64,000 nt of DNA from Planomonospora sp. ID67723 (GCF_015711605.1 NZ_JABTEZ010000005.1:372001-436000), one strand, 5' to 3'. Counted from the first letter of the stretch, positions 17,524 to 28,790 are shown. Notes: a model not told the origin generated them from the sequence alone. Program-made: numbers and translations.

Positions 17524-18755
17524 GTGGACCGGGAGCGGGGCCGTACGGCCGACGTGGTGGTGACGGCGGGGGACGACTGCCTGGGGACCTTCGGCCCCTT
17601 CCCCGTGGACAGCCCCTGGTGGGCCGACGTCGAGCCGGTCGCCGCGCACCTGACGGCGGCGCTCGGCGCGCCGGTCATGGTGCTCCGCCTGATCGGCGTC
17701 ACCGGAGGGGAGGGGGGCAGGGGCGGACGGGCCGCCTACCACGCCGAGATCTTCGGGCGGCCCCGCTCCGGGCTGCTCGGGCCCCCTCCCCCCGGCCTCG
17801 ACGGCCTGCTGGACCCCGCCCCCCGGCGGGCCGGCTGGGCGACGGCCGCCGGACTGAGAGCCGCGCTGGAGTGGGCGCGGCAGGAGCTGCTCGCGGCGGG
17901 CCGGCCGGCGCGCGGGGACGCCGAGCAGGTGAAGACCTGGAACCTGTCGGGGCTGTTCCGCATCCCCACCGCCGTGGGTCCCGCCTGGCTGAAGGCCACG
18001 CCCGGGTTCGCGACGTGGGAGGCGGGGGCGATGGAGGCGGTCGCGCGGGTGGATCCGGAGCTCGTGCCCGGCGTCATCGCGGCCGACGCGGCGCACGGCT
18101 GGACGCTGCTCGACCACGTCCCCGGCGAGGACTGCTGGGAGGCCCCGGACGGGATCGTCCGGGCGATGGTCGGCCGCTGGGCCGCGGCGCAGGCGGCGAT
18201 CGCGCGGCACCGGGACGGGCCCCGGACGGCCTGCCGGACCGCACCCCGCGGGTCCTGGCCGGGCTGGTGCGCGACCTCCTCGGCAGGGAGGAGGAGCTCG
18301 GGCTGACCGCCGCCGAGCTGGCGGCGGCGCACCGGCTGGCCGACGGCCTGCCGGCGCTCGCCGCCGCTCTGGAGGAGTGCGGCCTGCCGGACACCCTGGT
18401 GCACGCCGACTTCCACTCCGGCAACTGGCGGTCCGACGGCCGGCGCACGGTCGCCGTCGACTTCGCCGACAGCCACATCGGCCACCCCGCCCTGGACGCC
18501 CTGCGGATCCGCGACTTCCGGCCGGGACGGCCCCGGCCCGAGGCCGCGGCCGCCTGGATCGCGGCCTGGTCGGACCTGGTCCCGGGCTCCGACCCGGGCC
18601 GGGCGCTGGCCCTGGCCGAGCCGCTCGGGCACCTCATGTACGCGGTGAGATACCAGGAGTTCCTCGACGGCATCGAGACCAGCGAGCGGATCTACCACGA
18701 GGGCGACCCGGCGGTGGAGATCCGCGCGGCGCTGGAGGCCGCCGCCCGCCCGTGA
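17524..18755 (+). pseudogene. Frameshifted aminoglycoside phosphotransferase-like gene
   Basis: The N-terminal 230 residues read from the GTG at 17524 and the C-terminal 180 residues read in another frame, ending at 18755. The first frame carries KTWNLSGLFRIPT and WTLLDHVPGED; the second holds the kinase catalytic loop HADFHSGNW and metal site VAVDFADSHIGHPALD, so both halves of one APH-fold enzyme are present. Adding a single G to the run at 18217-18219 joins them without loss. Either a genuine inactivating deletion or a homopolymer sequencing error explains it. Restored length would be about 410 residues, usual for the family. Its substrate is unknown and need not be an antibiotic. Confidence 0.75.
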
Positions 18756-18821
18756 GAGCGCCCCGGCCGGGCCCGTGGGCGGGCGCCGTCGCGTGTGCGC
18801 GGACCGGCGCCCGGTGCGAGG

Positions 18822-21044
18822 TCAGCGGCGGCGGATCTTGGAGGCGAGGCGGTTGGTGAGGCGGTCCCACTCGCTGCCGAACGGGTTCTCCTGCACCAGG
18901 TAGGTCCAGGTCGCGGTGGGCCGCTTGAGACCCTCGCCGCCGAGATCGAGGCCGTCGGCGGTGATCGCGGCGCTCTCGAACGTCGCGACCGAGCGCGACT
19001 CGACCTCGGCGAGCAGGCGCTGGTAGGCGGCGACCGCGTCCTTGTGGAACTCGTCGATCGGGCTGGCCCGGCCCAGGACCCTCAGGTGGATGCCCTCGCG
19101 GAGCTCGGCGAGGTAGGCCAGGTGCTCGGCCCAGCAGCGGTCGAGGTGGAACAGGACGATCTGCCGGGCCGCCTCGTGCAGGGTCTCCTCGCGCGTCTCC
19201 TCGGGAAGGGCCTCGCTCAGCTCGGCCCAGCGCTCGGGGGCGGCCGCGGCGAGGGCCTCTCCGGCCGTCCGGCCGCGCAGGACCCGGTCACGGCGTTCCA
19301 GGACCAGGTCCCGCTGGCGTTCGAGCAGGCGGGTGTAGCGCCAGGTGTTGCGGTGGATCTGCGCGTTGACGCCCTCGGCGACGCGCTGGGCGTGGGCCAC
19401 GAGCCGCCGGCTCGGCACGCCGGAGGAGTACTCGTCGGCGACGTAGTGGGTGATCAGGTCATCCTCGCCGCTGACGAAGAAGACCGAGCCGCCGGGGTCG
19501 CCCTGCCGGCCGGCCCGGCCACGGAGCTGGTCGTCCAGGCGGCTGCTGGCGTGGCGTCCCGAGCCGATGACGTACAGCCCGCCGAGGGCGTCCACCCCCT
19601 CCCCGAGCCGGATGTCGGTGCCGCGCCCGGCCATCTGGGTGGAGATCGTGATCGCCCCGCGCTCCCCGGCCCCGGCGATGATCGAGGCCTCCTCGGCGTC
19701 GTTCTTCGCGTTCAGGACGGCGCACTCCAGCCCCCGCCCCGAGAGGTTCAGGGCGAGCCGCTCGGACTCGGCCACGTCCAGGGTGCCGACCAGGATCGGC
19801 CGGCCGGTGGTGTGCGCCTCGGCGATCTCGTCGACCAGCGCCCGGTCCCGGTCCATGGCGAACTCGAACAACCGGTCCGGCTCGTCCTCGCGGACCAGCG
19901 GCCGGTTGGACGGGACGACGGCCACCTTAAGGTCGTAGAACTCGCGCAGCTCGTCGCCGACGGCCACCGCCGTGCCGGTCATCCCGCAGCGCTCGGGATA
20001 GCGGGTGATCAGGCCCTGGACCGTGATCGTGTCGAGGATCTCGCCGGTCTCCGAGGGGGCCAGCGTTTCCTTGGCCTCGACCGCGGCCTGCAGGCCGTCC
20101 GGCCACCGCTGCAGCAGCGCCACCCGCCCCCGGGACGGGTTGACCAGGTGCACCCGGCCGTCACGGACGATGTAGTCGACGTCCCGGGTCAGCAGGGCGT
20201 GGGCGTGCAGGGCGAGGTTGACCTCGGTCAGGCGCTGGGTGTCGTGGTAGAGCTCGACGCCCAGCGCCTCCTCGACGGTGTCGATGCCCTTGGAGGTCAG
20301 GTGCACGTTGCGGGCCTGGTCGTCGATCTCGTAGTGGTAGCCCTTGACGAGCCTGCGGACCAGCGCCGCCGTCTCCGGCACGCCTCCGCCCGCGTCGGCG
20401 GCCCCGGCGAGAACCAGGGGGACGCGGGCCTCGTCCACCAGCACCGAGTCGGCCTCGTCCACCAGCACGACCTCCGGCTCGGGCAGCAGCAGGTCGGCCG
20501 CGTCGACGCGGAGCCGGTCGCGCAGCACGTCGAAGCCGATCTCGCTGACCGAGCCGTAGGTGACGTCCCTGGCGTAGGCCTCGCGCCGCTCCGCGGGCGT
20601 CGAGGTCTCCCCGATCCAGCCGACCGAGACGCCCAGCGCCTCGTACAACGGGCCCATCCACTCGGCGTCGCGCCGGGCGAGGTAGTCGTTGACGGAGACG
20701 ACGTGGACCCGCCTGCCCCGCAGGGCGTATCCGGCGGCGGCCATGGCCCCCGACAGCGTCTTGCCCTCGCCGGTGGCCATCTCGGCGACGTTGCCGGAGA
20801 GCAGGACGAGCGTGCCGAGCAGCTGCACGTCGTACGGCCTCAGCCCGAGCGCGCGGTCGGCGGCCTCGCGCGCGATCGCGCAGAACCCGGCCAGGTCGTC
20901 CATGGAGGGGGCCGGCAGCTCCGCGAGCCCTCGCAGGCGCTCCTGCCGGGCTCCGGCCGCCTTGACGATCCGCTCGAAGGGGGCGAGGTCGATGGAGCCG
21001 GGACGTTCCAGAAATCGCCGGACGAACTGCTTTATCGAGGCCAT
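18822..21044 (-). CDS. secA2: Accessory Sec translocase ATPase SecA2
   Basis: A 740-residue SecA-type motor. Walker A is [11 protein letters not shown] (near residue 88), the DEAD-type Walker B is [15 protein letters not shown] (near 190), helicase motifs include [17 protein letters not shown] and [11 protein letters not shown], and the preprotein cross-linking domain lies between. It is shorter than housekeeping SecA (about 900) and lacks the C-terminal zinc-finger tail, both features of actinobacterial SecA2. The protein powers export of a small subset of proteins. No dedicated accessory SecY or substrate gene adjoins it here. Confidence 0.9.
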   Translation of the reverse strand: MASIKQFVRRFLERPGSIDLAPFERIVKAAGARQERLRGLAELPAPSMDDLAGFCAIAREAADRALGLRPYDVQLLGTLVLLSGNVAEMATGEGKTLSGAMAAAGYALRGRRVHVVSVNDYLARRDAEWMGPLYEALGVSVGWIGETSTPAERREAYARDVTYGSVSEIGFDVLRDRLRVDAADLLLPEPEVVLVDEADSVLVDEARVPLVLAGAADAGGGVPETAALVRRLVKGYHYEIDDQARNVHLTSKGIDTVEEALGVELYHDTQRLTEVNLALHAHALLTRDVDYIVRDGRVHLVNPSRGRVALLQRWPDGLQAAVEAKETLAPSETGEILDTITVQGLITRYPERCGMTGTAVAVGDELREFYDLKVAVVPSNRPLVREDEPDRLFEFAMDRDRALVDEIAEAHTTGRPILVGTLDVAESERLALNLSGRGLECAVLNAKNDAEEASIIAGAGERGAITISTQMAGRGTDIRLGEGVDALGGLYVIGSGRHASSRLDDQLRGRAGRQGDPGGSVFFVSGEDDLITHYVADEYSSGVPSRRLVAHAQRVAEGVNAQIHRNTWRYTRLLERQRDLVLERRDRVLRGRTAGEALAAAAPERWAELSEALPEETREETLHEAARQIVLFHLDRCWAEHLAYLAELREGIHLRVLGRASPIDEFHKDAVAAYQRLLAEVESRSVATFESAAITADGLDLGGEGLKRPTATWTYLVQENPFGSEWDRLTNRLASKIRRR

Positions 21045-21147
21045 GTGCTCTCCATGCCCCCTCCAACGCCCGCTTCCGGGATCGCGTTCCCGTCCTGCGT
21101 TCCACCGTACCCGCCGGAGTGGATCATCCGCGCGGCGGAGTGCCCGG

Positions 21148-22269
21148 TCAGGGCAGCACGCGCAGGGTCTCCAGGGCGGTGAACAGCTCGGCCGCCTGGC
21201 GGGGGTCGTCGAACCGGCGGCCGGTCAGCGACTCGATCCGGGCGAGCCGGTAGCGCACGGTGTTGCGGTGGCAGAACAGTGATTCGGCGGTTCGCGCCGT
21301 CGAGCCGCCCGACGCGAACCACGCGTGCGCGGTGCCGAGCAGCGTGCCGCGGTCCTCGGCGGGCAGGCTCAGGACCGCGCCGAGAACCCGCCGGGCCAGG
21401 TCGTCGGCGGTCTCCGGGCTGCTGGCGACCAGCGTGGCGACCGGGCGGTCGCCGTACCGGGAGACTCCGTCGGTGCCGGGCGGGACGGAGGCCAGCGCGA
21501 GCCGGGCCAGGCGCAGGGCGGAGGCGGTCTGCGAGATCTGCGTGTACGGCGGGCTGATCCCGAACCGGCCGGGCGGCGGGTCCGTCAGCAGGCCGCCGGG
21601 GGAGCGCGGCCCCTCGGCGGGGCGCGAGGCGTCCAGCGAGAGGACGGCGAGGCGCTCGCCGGGCAGCTCGCGCCAGACGGCCTGGACGGGCAGCCGGGGT
21701 TCGGCCGCGCTCTCGGCCGCCAGGACGTGGAAGCGGCCCTGCTGGGGCAGGCCCAGCGTGTCGGCGCTCTCCCGGATCCGGGCGTGGTCGGTGCCGAGCA
21801 GGGCGTCGAAGAGCAGGTCGCGGTCGCGGCGGACGCGCAGCTCCCGTTCGGCCTCGACCTCGTGGTAGGTGGTGCGCACCGCCTCGGAGTAGTCCTCCAG
21901 CCCGAGCCAGAGCTCGCTGACGCTCTCCAGGAGCACGGACTGCGCCCGCCGGCCGGCCGTCGCGACGTAGCTCTCCCAGATGAACAGGGTGCCGACGCGG
22001 TAGCTGTGCAGCAGGGCGGCGAGCGGCACGCCCTGCAGCGCGCGGCGGCGGGCGTTGGCCCGCACCGTCTCCAGCTCCATCGGGCCCTCTCCGGCCAGGT
22101 AGGTGTAGATGCCGCGCAGGTGCAGCGCGCACACCGCGGTCAGGTCCTCCGGCGGGACGACGGCCAGTTCGGCCTCCGCCGTGCGGATCCGCTGGGCCAG
22201 CCGCTCGGCCAGCGGGTCCACCTGGCCGAGCAGGCGTCTGCTCAGCGCCGCGAAGTCGGGGTGCGCCAC
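21148..22269 (-). CDS. PucR-family transcriptional regulator
   Basis: A 373-residue regulator starting at GTG 22269. Residues 1-170 are a helical sensor region of the RsbT-co-antagonist-like type ([17 protein letters not shown]), the middle is a GGDEF-like fold, and the C-terminal helix-turn-helix (HTH_30) reads [20 protein letters not shown] near residue 340. It diverges from the remnant and class II aldolase genes, with the perfect inverted repeat TTGTGC-CGTC-GCACAA between them. Control of the aldolase transcription unit is the natural inference. Confidence 0.85.
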   Translation of the reverse strand: MAHPDFAALSRRLLGQVDPLAERLAQRIRTAEAELAVVPPEDLTAVCALHLRGIYTYLAGEGPMELETVRANARRRALQGVPLAALLHSYRVGTLFIWESYVATAGRRAQSVLLESVSELWLGLEDYSEAVRTTYHEVEAERELRVRRDRDLLFDALLGTDHARIRESADTLGLPQQGRFHVLAAESAAEPRLPVQAVWRELPGERLAVLSLDASRPAEGPRSPGGLLTDPPPGRFGISPPYTQISQTASALRLARLALASVPPGTDGVSRYGDRPVATLVASSPETADDLARRVLGAVLSLPAEDRGTLLGTAHAWFASGGSTARTAESLFCHRNTVRYRLARIESLTGRRFDDPRQAAELFTALETLRVLP

Positions 22270-22290
22270 GGAAGCATTGTCCCAGGCGGG

Positions 22291-22306
22291 TTGTGCCGTC
22301 GCACAA
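22291..22306. promoter_or_regulatory. Operator-like palindrome TTGTGC-CGTC-GCACAA
   Basis: Perfect six-base arms with a four-base spacer, 22 bases upstream of the PucR-regulator start and about 70 upstream of the divergent transcription unit. A flanking CATTGT (22275-22280) also pairs with ACAATG (22303-22308). Confidence 0.5.
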
Positions 22307-22373
22307 TGAAACCGAACGTAATTCGCGTCGGCGGACCGTGGACACGCCACGCCGCGGGGACCACGCTGGACCG

Positions 22374-22502
22374 GTGGCATTCTCCGACCGCCAGTACGAG
22401 ATCTACCTCAACGGCCTGGCCGGTCTGCGCCCGCCGTGCCCGGCCGACACCTCCGTCCCCGACACCTCCGTCCCCGACACCTCCGCCCTGGAGCCCGCAT
22501 GA
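22374..22502 (+). pseudogene. N-terminal remnant of a lactate 2-monooxygenase-like FMN enzyme
   Basis: From the GTG at 22374 a 42-residue peptide begins AFSDRQYEIYLNGLAGLRPP, which resembles the opening of lactate 2-monooxygenase/alpha-hydroxyacid oxidases (a DYQxEIYxxGLxGxxP pattern). After this the text becomes three copies of the 15-bp unit GACACCTCCGTCCCC-like sequence and the frame ends in a stop that overlaps the ATG of the aldolase gene as ATGA. The flavin-binding barrel is missing. It may now act only as a translated leader coupled to the aldolase gene. Confidence 0.5.
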
Positions 22503-23290
22503 GCCTGTCCGACCTGCAGCCCGTCCCCGCCGACCGGCTCACCTTCCGGCTGCCGCCGAAGTTCGAGACCGTCGAGGAGGAGCGCCGCCACCGCCAGGAG
22601 CGCCTGGTCGCCGCCCTGCGCCTGTTCGGCCGGTTCGGCTTCGAGGAGGGCGTGGCGGGCCACATCACCGCCCGCGACCCCGAGCACACCGACCACTTCT
22701 GGGTGAACCCGTTCGGCATGTCATTCAAGCAGATCAAGGTCAGCGACCTGATCCTGGTCAACCACGAGGGGCAGGTCGTCGAGGGCCGCTACCACGTCAA
22801 CCAGGCCGCCTTCGCCATCCACGCCATGGTCCACCAGGCCCGCCCCGACGCGGTCGCCGCCGCCCACTCGCACTCGGTGCACGGCAAGGCGCTGTCGTCC
22901 CTCGGCACCCTGCTGGAGCCGCTGACCCAGGACGCGTGCGCGTTCTACGAGGACCACGGATTGTTCGACGACTACACCGGTGTCGTCGTGGAGACCGAGG
23001 AGGGCCGCCGCATCGCCCAGGCGCTCGGCTCCTACAAGGCGGTCATCCTGCGCAACCACGGCCTGCTGACCGTCGGCGACAGCGTCGACGCCGCCGCCTG
23101 GTGGTTCATCACGATGGAGCGCAGCTGCCAGGCCCAGCTGCTGGCCAAGGCCGCCGGCCCCACCGTCCCGATCGACCACGAGAACGCCAAGCTCACCCAC
23201 GGCCAGATCGGCAACGACTTCGTCGGCTGGATCAACTTCCAGCCCCTGCACGACCAGATCGTCGCCTCCGACCCCGACCTGTTCGGCTGA
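22499..23290 (+). CDS. Class II aldolase/adducin-family protein
   Basis: A 263-residue protein. GHITARDPEHTDHFWVNPFG (residues about 60-79) provides the phosphate-binding and catalytic region, AAHSHSVHGKALSS near residue 122 holds two zinc-ligand His, and LRNHGLLTVGDS near residue 185 the third. Members include sugar-phosphate aldolases and decarboxylases; the long N-terminal segment and lack of a sugar-kinase neighbour leave the substrate open. The ATG overlaps the stop of the preceding remnant, implying coupled translation. Confidence 0.88.
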   Translation: MSLSDLQPVPADRLTFRLPPKFETVEEERRHRQERLVAALRLFGRFGFEEGVAGHITARDPEHTDHFWVNPFGMSFKQIKVSDLILVNHEGQVVEGRYHVNQAAFAIHAMVHQARPDAVAAAHSHSVHGKALSSLGTLLEPLTQDACAFYEDHGLFDDYTGVVVETEEGRRIAQALGSYKAVILRNHGLLTVGDSVDAAAWWFITMERSCQAQLLAKAAGPTVPIDHENAKLTHGQIGNDFVGWINFQPLHDQIVASDPDLFG

Positions 23291-23308
23291 GCGGCGGCCC
23301 CGGCCGTT

Positions 23309-23337
23309 CCCCGGGGCCGGCCCGGCCGGCCCCGGGG
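23309..23337. terminator. Bidirectional terminator hairpin
   Basis: Perfect 12-base arms CCCCGGGGCCGG (23309-23320) and CCGGCCCCGGGG (23326-23337) with a five-base loop, between the convergent aldolase and SARP genes. Confidence 0.7.
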
Positions 23338-23347
23338 TTGAGCGGCC

Positions 23348-25192
23348 TCAGCCGGGCCGCAGGAGGAACAGGCGTGTCAGGTCGTCCATGCGGTAGCGCA
23401 GCTGCCCGGCACGGTCGATGTCCGCCGTGACGAACCACATGTCGACCAGGGTCTCCAGGTGCTCCTCGGCGGCGGCCGGGGTCAGGCCGCAGGCGGCGGC
23501 CACGGTGTCGGCGGTGAACTCGTCCGGTCCCCGGCGGGCCAGCCGCTCCAGCGTCGGCCGCACGTCCGGCCGCACCCGCGCGTAGCCCTGACGCAGCGCG
23601 TCCCGCACGTCCAGGTCGGCGACGCTCAGCTCGTCCAGGCGGCGGTGCTCCTCGCGCAGCGCCGCCGCCAGCCGGGCCAGCGGCCAGTGCGGCCGGGCGG
23701 CGAGCCGGGCGCCGCAGATGCGCACCGCCAGGGGCAGCCGGTCGCAGAGCCGGACCAGTTCGGTCGCGGCCTCGGGCTCGGCGCTCACCCGCTCGGGCCC
23801 GATGACGGCCGCCAGGAGCTCGATGGCGTGGTCGGCGTCGAGCCGGTCCAGGTCGACGATCCTGACGCCGCCGACGCCCACCAGCCGAGGCCGCCCGGTG
23901 ACGATCACCGCGCAGGACGGCGACGCGGGGAGCAACGGCCGCACCTGCGCCTCTCCCGCGGCGTCGTCCAGCACGACCAGCACGCGCCGGTCGTTGGTCA
24001 GGCTGCGGTACAGGGCCGCGCACTCGGCCGGGTCGTCCGGGACCGCCGTTCCCGGTACCCCGAATGCCCGCAGGAACCTGCCCAGGACGCGGATCGGAGG
24101 CTCCGGGGCGGAGCCGCTGCCGCGCAGGTCGGCGTAGAGCAGACCGTCGGGGTAGACCGGCGCCAGCCGCTGGGCGGCATGCACCGCCAGGGCGGTCTTG
24201 CCGACACCGGGGGGACCGGTGACGGCGGCGACCGGCGTGGCCGACGGTCCCCGGCCGTCCGGCAGCCCGCCCAGGTGGTCCAGGAGCATGGCGGTCTGCT
24301 TCTCCCGGCCGGTGAAACCGGCGACGTCGGTGGGGATCTGATGGGGGACGACGGGATGCCTCCACCCGCCGGGCTGCCGTTCCGGCGCCGTGCCGCCCGC
24401 CGAGACGAGAGGTCCGGCGCTTCCCGCCGCGTCCGGGGGATCCTGGTTGAGGACGGCGAAGTAGGCGCGCTGCGCGTCCGCGCTGGGCGCGATGCCCAGT
24501 TCGTCGGCGAGGCGGGAGCGCAGGCGCTCGTATTCCATGAGGGCCTCGGCGGGGCGCCCGCAGGCGGCGTACAGCTCGATCAGGCGGGTGTGCAGCGGCT
24601 CGTCGAACGGCCGCGTCCTGGCCAGGGCGTGGATTTTCGGCAGCACCAGCTCGGGGACCCGCGCGGGTACGGCCAGCAGGGCCAGTCTCCGCAGGCATGC
24701 GGCGTGGTCGTCGTCCAGCGCCCGTGCTGCGGAGTCCTGCCGTACCCCGTCCGGGGCGCCGTCGAGCACGGGCCCGCGCCACTGATCGAGCGCGGCCATC
24801 AGCGTCGTCAGCCGCAGGTGGGGATCGGCGGTGTCGGCGTCGGCGGCCATCGCGGCGCGGAAGCGGGCGGCGTCGACGAGGTGATCGGGCAGCAGCAGAC
24901 GGTAGCCGCCGTCGGCGTGCTCGACCCGGGCGACCGGGCCCACCCCCTCCCGCAGCCAGGCGCGCAGCCGCGACACGGCCGTGCGCAGGGCCGTCGTGCT
25001 GCCGGTACCGTGACCCCACACCTGCTCCAGCAGGCGCGCCTCGGGCACGAGTTCGCCGTTGTGCAGCAGCAGCACCGCCAGGATCATCCGCGGGTGGGGG
25101 GCGGGCAGCGACAGGGGAGCCGCCTCGCGGCAGACCCGGAGCGGGCCGAGGATCTGGAAGTCGTACGCGGGAACAGTCGTGTCGACCGTCAT
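23348..25192 (-). CDS. AfsR/SARP-family regulator with NB-ARC ATPase domain
   Basis: A 614-residue regulator. The OmpR-type DNA-binding domain (residues 10-95; FQILGPLRVCREAAPLSLP, TALRTAVSRLRAWL) is followed by a bacterial transcriptional activation domain (about 100-245; EPLHTRLIELYAACGRPAEAL) and an NB-ARC ATPase with P-loop GPPGVGKTAL near residue 325 and Walker B RRVLVVLDDA. It lacks the C-terminal TPR array of AfsR. It diverges directly from the NRPS operon, about 355 bases apart, and is the obvious pathway-specific activator for it. Its stop faces the aldolase across a terminator. Confidence 0.9.
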   Translation of the reverse strand: MTVDTTVPAYDFQILGPLRVCREAAPLSLPAPHPRMILAVLLLHNGELVPEARLLEQVWGHGTGSTTALRTAVSRLRAWLREGVGPVARVEHADGGYRLLLPDHLVDAARFRAAMAADADTADPHLRLTTLMAALDQWRGPVLDGAPDGVRQDSAARALDDDHAACLRRLALLAVPARVPELVLPKIHALARTRPFDEPLHTRLIELYAACGRPAEALMEYERLRSRLADELGIAPSADAQRAYFAVLNQDPPDAAGSAGPLVSAGGTAPERQPGGWRHPVVPHQIPTDVAGFTGREKQTAMLLDHLGGLPDGRGPSATPVAAVTGPPGVGKTALAVHAAQRLAPVYPDGLLYADLRGSGSAPEPPIRVLGRFLRAFGVPGTAVPDDPAECAALYRSLTNDRRVLVVLDDAAGEAQVRPLLPASPSCAVIVTGRPRLVGVGGVRIVDLDRLDADHAIELLAAVIGPERVSAEPEAATELVRLCDRLPLAVRICGARLAARPHWPLARLAAALREEHRRLDELSVADLDVRDALRQGYARVRPDVRPTLERLARRGPDEFTADTVAAACGLTPAAAEEHLETLVDMWFVTADIDRAGQLRYRMDDLTRLFLLRPG

Positions 25193-25548
25193 GTCCGTTC
25201 CTTCGCGGGAGTCGCCTGAGCCGCCCGTACGTCCTGCGCAAAAGACCGATCTAAGTCAGATGTAGCGATGTTTGCGGACATTGCAATCGTACGGCCAATG
25301 ATCCGAAATCTCCCCCCTTTAACGTTTCGTGTATCAGCGAGCCGTCAGTCGTGCGCGAGGCAGTAACACCGCCAGCGGAGGGCTTCGGAGGGGGCGCAAC
25401 ATGGGGGAACCGCGATGGCATGGAACGCGGCGGCCGACCGGTGCTCCGGCCTCCGCAGTTTCCCCTGCCTCCCCCGCGGCGGCGGCCGTGTGATCCGCCG
25501 GACCGGCGTCACCTCCCCGCAGACCCGCCCAGGAACAAGGCAGGAACG
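25193..25548. promoter_or_regulatory. Divergent regulatory region between the SARP and NRPS genes
   Basis: On the minus strand TTGCAA (25286-25281) and TACATC (25264-25259) with a 16-base spacer form a candidate promoter for the SARP gene. The half next to the SARP gene is markedly AT-richer than its surroundings. No convincing heptameric SARP direct repeat was found by eye. Earlier in-frame starts for the NRPS gene down to 25351 exist but lack a ribosome binding site. Confidence 0.4.
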
Positions 25549-28500
25549 ATGACCGATGACATGACCGGCGACATGGCCGGTGGCGTGACCGGCGAGGAGT
25601 GGGAGGCTCCCGCCTCCTTCGGACAGGAACGGATCTGGCTGGCCGAGCAGCTCGACCCGGACTCGCCGGTGTTCAACCTGCCGTTACCGTTCGACCTGCC
25701 GTACCCGCTGGAGACCGACCAGGTCGTCACCGTGCTGCAGGCGCTCATCGACCGGCACGAGGTGCTGCGCACCTCCTTCCGGCTCCGCGACGACACCCTG
25801 CGGCAGGTGGTGCACTCGCGGGCCGTACCGGACGTGCGGGTGCACGACCTGCGGGGACTGCCGGCCGCGGAGCGCGGGCGGCGGGCCCTGGAACTGGCCC
25901 GGGACGCCGCGGCGGACCCCATCTCCACCGACCGCGCCCCGCTGCTGCGGGGCCTGGCCGTGCGGACCGAGGACGACTTCTGGACGGTGACGCTCGTCGT
26001 CCACCACATCGTCTCCGACGCCACCTCGGCCGTCATCCTCTCCAGGGAGATGTCCGAGCTGTGCGAGGCCACGCTGGCAGGCCGCCCGGCCGGCCTGTCC
26101 GAGCCGCCCATCCAGTACGCCGACTACGCGATCTGGCAGCGCCAGCAGCTGACGGAGGAGGTGCTGCGGGAGCAGACCGCCTACTGGAAGGCGCAGTTGG
26201 CCGGGCTGCCGGCCGTGCACTCCCTGGCCACCGACCGGCCTCGATCGGCCCGGCTGCGCTACGACGGCGGCGAGGTCCGCTTCACCCTTCCCCTGCCGGT
26301 GCGGGAGCGGGCCGAGACGGTGGCCCGCGAGGCGAAGGCGACCCCGTTCATGGTGTTCCTGACGGCCTACGTCGCGCTGCTGTCCAGGATGTCCCGTGAC
26401 GACGACATCGTGGTCGGGGTGACCCTGAGCGGCCGGGACCTGCCGGACGTCGCCGAACTGATCGGCATGTTCATCAACCAGGTGGTGGTGCGGGCCGACA
26501 CCTCGGGCGACCCGTCCTTCGCCGAACTGCTCGACCGGGTCCGCGACACCGTGCTCGATTCCATGGAGCACGGCCGGGTCCCGTTCCAGGCGGTCGTCGA
26601 GGCCGTCGCGCCGCGCCGGGACCCGGGGGTGCAGCCCCTCTACCAGATCGGCTTCAACTACATCCCCGACTCCGGCATCGAGACCGTCCCCTACACCACC
26701 TCCAAGGACGACCTGGCGATCGACCTGACCTCGGACGTCAGCCGGCTGCTGTACCGCGCGGACCTGTTCGACCACGCGACCGCCGAGGCATTCGCCTCCC
26801 GCTACCTGCGGGTCCTGGCCGCGGCCGTGGACGACCCGCGGATCCGGCTCGGCGACCTGCCGGTGCTGGAGGAGGCCGAGCGGGACCTGCTGCTCGCGCC
26901 CGCCGTCCCGGCGTACGAGCCCGCCACGGTGCACCGGATGGTGCGGGAACAGGCCGCGCGCACGCCCGAGGCGGTCGCCGTGGTCGCGGGCGGGCGGCGG
27001 CTGACCTACGCGGAGCTGGAGGAGGCCGCCGAGCGGGTGGCCGGGCGGCTGCGCCGGGCGGGCGCCGGACCGGAGTCGCTGGTCGCGGTCTACGCCGGCC
27101 CCTGCCTGGAACTGCTGCCTGCCCTGCTCGGCGTGTGGCGGGCCGGGGCGGGATACCTGCCGGTGGATCCGGGTTATCCCGCCGAGCGGGTGGCGTACCT
27201 GCTGGCCGACTCCGGCGCCGCGGTGGTGCTCACGCACAAGCACCTGGCGGGCGCGCCGGAGCTCACCGGGACGACCGCGCTGGCGATCGACGACCCCGAC
27301 GAGTGGACGGCCGGGCCGCCGGACCCCGTACTCCGGAGTGAGACCTCCAGCGAGGCCCCGAGTGAGACACGGAGAGAGGCGGGGCCCGGCAACGTCGCCT
27401 ACGTCATCTACACCTCGGGCTCGACCGGGACCCCCAAGGGCGTCGTGGTCGAGCAGGCCTCGGTCGCCGCCTACCTGTCCTGGGCGGGCCGCGCCTACCC
27501 CGGCCTGGCCGGGCAGGCGCTGCTGCACTCGCCGATCACGTTCGACCTGACCGTGACCGCGCTGTTCGGGCCGCTCACCGTCGGCGGGACCGTACGGCTG
27601 GCCGCCCTCGACGAGACCCTCACCGCGGACGACCGCCCGGCGTTCCTCAAGGCCACCCCCAGCCACCTGGCGCTGCTGGCGGCGCTGCCCGAGCACGCGG
27701 CGCCCACCGCCGACCTGGTGCTCGGCGGTGAGGCGCTGCCCGCAGCCGCGGTCACCGCCTGGCGCGAGCGGCACCCCGGTGTCACGGTCGTCAACGAGTA
27801 CGGCCCCACCGAGGCGACCGTCGGATGCGTCACGGCGCACGCCGGGCCGGGAGAGGAACTGCCCACCGGGCCGACGGGCTCGGCCGTCATCGGCCGCCCG
27901 GTCCCGGGCAGCGCCGCCTACGTCCTGGACGACCGGCTGCGCCCGGTGGCCACCGGGGTCGTCGGCGAGCTGTACATCGCCGGCCCCCAGGTCACCCGCG
28001 GCTACCTGAACCGGCCCGGCGCCACCGCCGCCGCCTACGTCCCGTGCCCCTACGGGCCGCCCGGCGGCCGGATGTACCGCACCGGCGACCTGGCCCGCCG
28101 CCGCGCCGACGGGAACCTGGAGTTCCTGGGGCGCGTGGACGACCAGATCAAGCTGCACGGCCACCGCATCGAGCCGGGCGAGATCGAGGCGGCCCTGCGC
28201 GCCCGGCCCGGGGTGCGCGAGGCCGCGGTCCGCCTGCACGTCGGAGCCGCCGACGTCACGGGCGCTCCCGACGGCGCGGACGCCCTCGGCGGCGCGCGGC
28301 TCGTGGCCTACCTCGTCGGGGAGGCCGACCACCGGGAGGTGAGCGAGGCGCTGGCCGCCGTCCTGCCGTCGCACATGCTCCCCTCCGCCTACGTCACCCT
28401 CGACGCCCTGCCCCTGACCGCCAACGGCAAGCTCGACCAGGCCGCGCTCCCCGCTCCGGCCGCGGACGACAAGGCCGGGACCGGATACGTCGCGCCGCGC

Positions 28501-28790
28501 ACCGCGGCGGAGGAGCTGGTGGCGGAGGTGTTCGCCGAGTTGCTCGGCGTGGAGCGCATCGGCGTCCACGACGACTTCTTCGAGGCGGGCGGCAACTCCC
28601 TGCTGGGGATCCGGGCCATGGCCCGGATCCGCCGGCAGGTCGGGGTCGATCTCCCGGTGCGGGGACTGTTCTCCTACGCCACCGTCGCCGACCTCGCGGC
28701 CGAGATCGAGCGGCGGCTCACCGAGGACCTCGACAGCCTCAGCGACGAGGACGTCGATCGGATGCTCGCGCAGGAAGGCGATGCCCAGGC

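Noticed and set aside
18795-21182. Open frame of about 800 codons opposite secA2
   Set aside because: SecA2 motifs are on the minus strand; the plus-strand text is Arg/Gly/Val/Asp-rich with no family.
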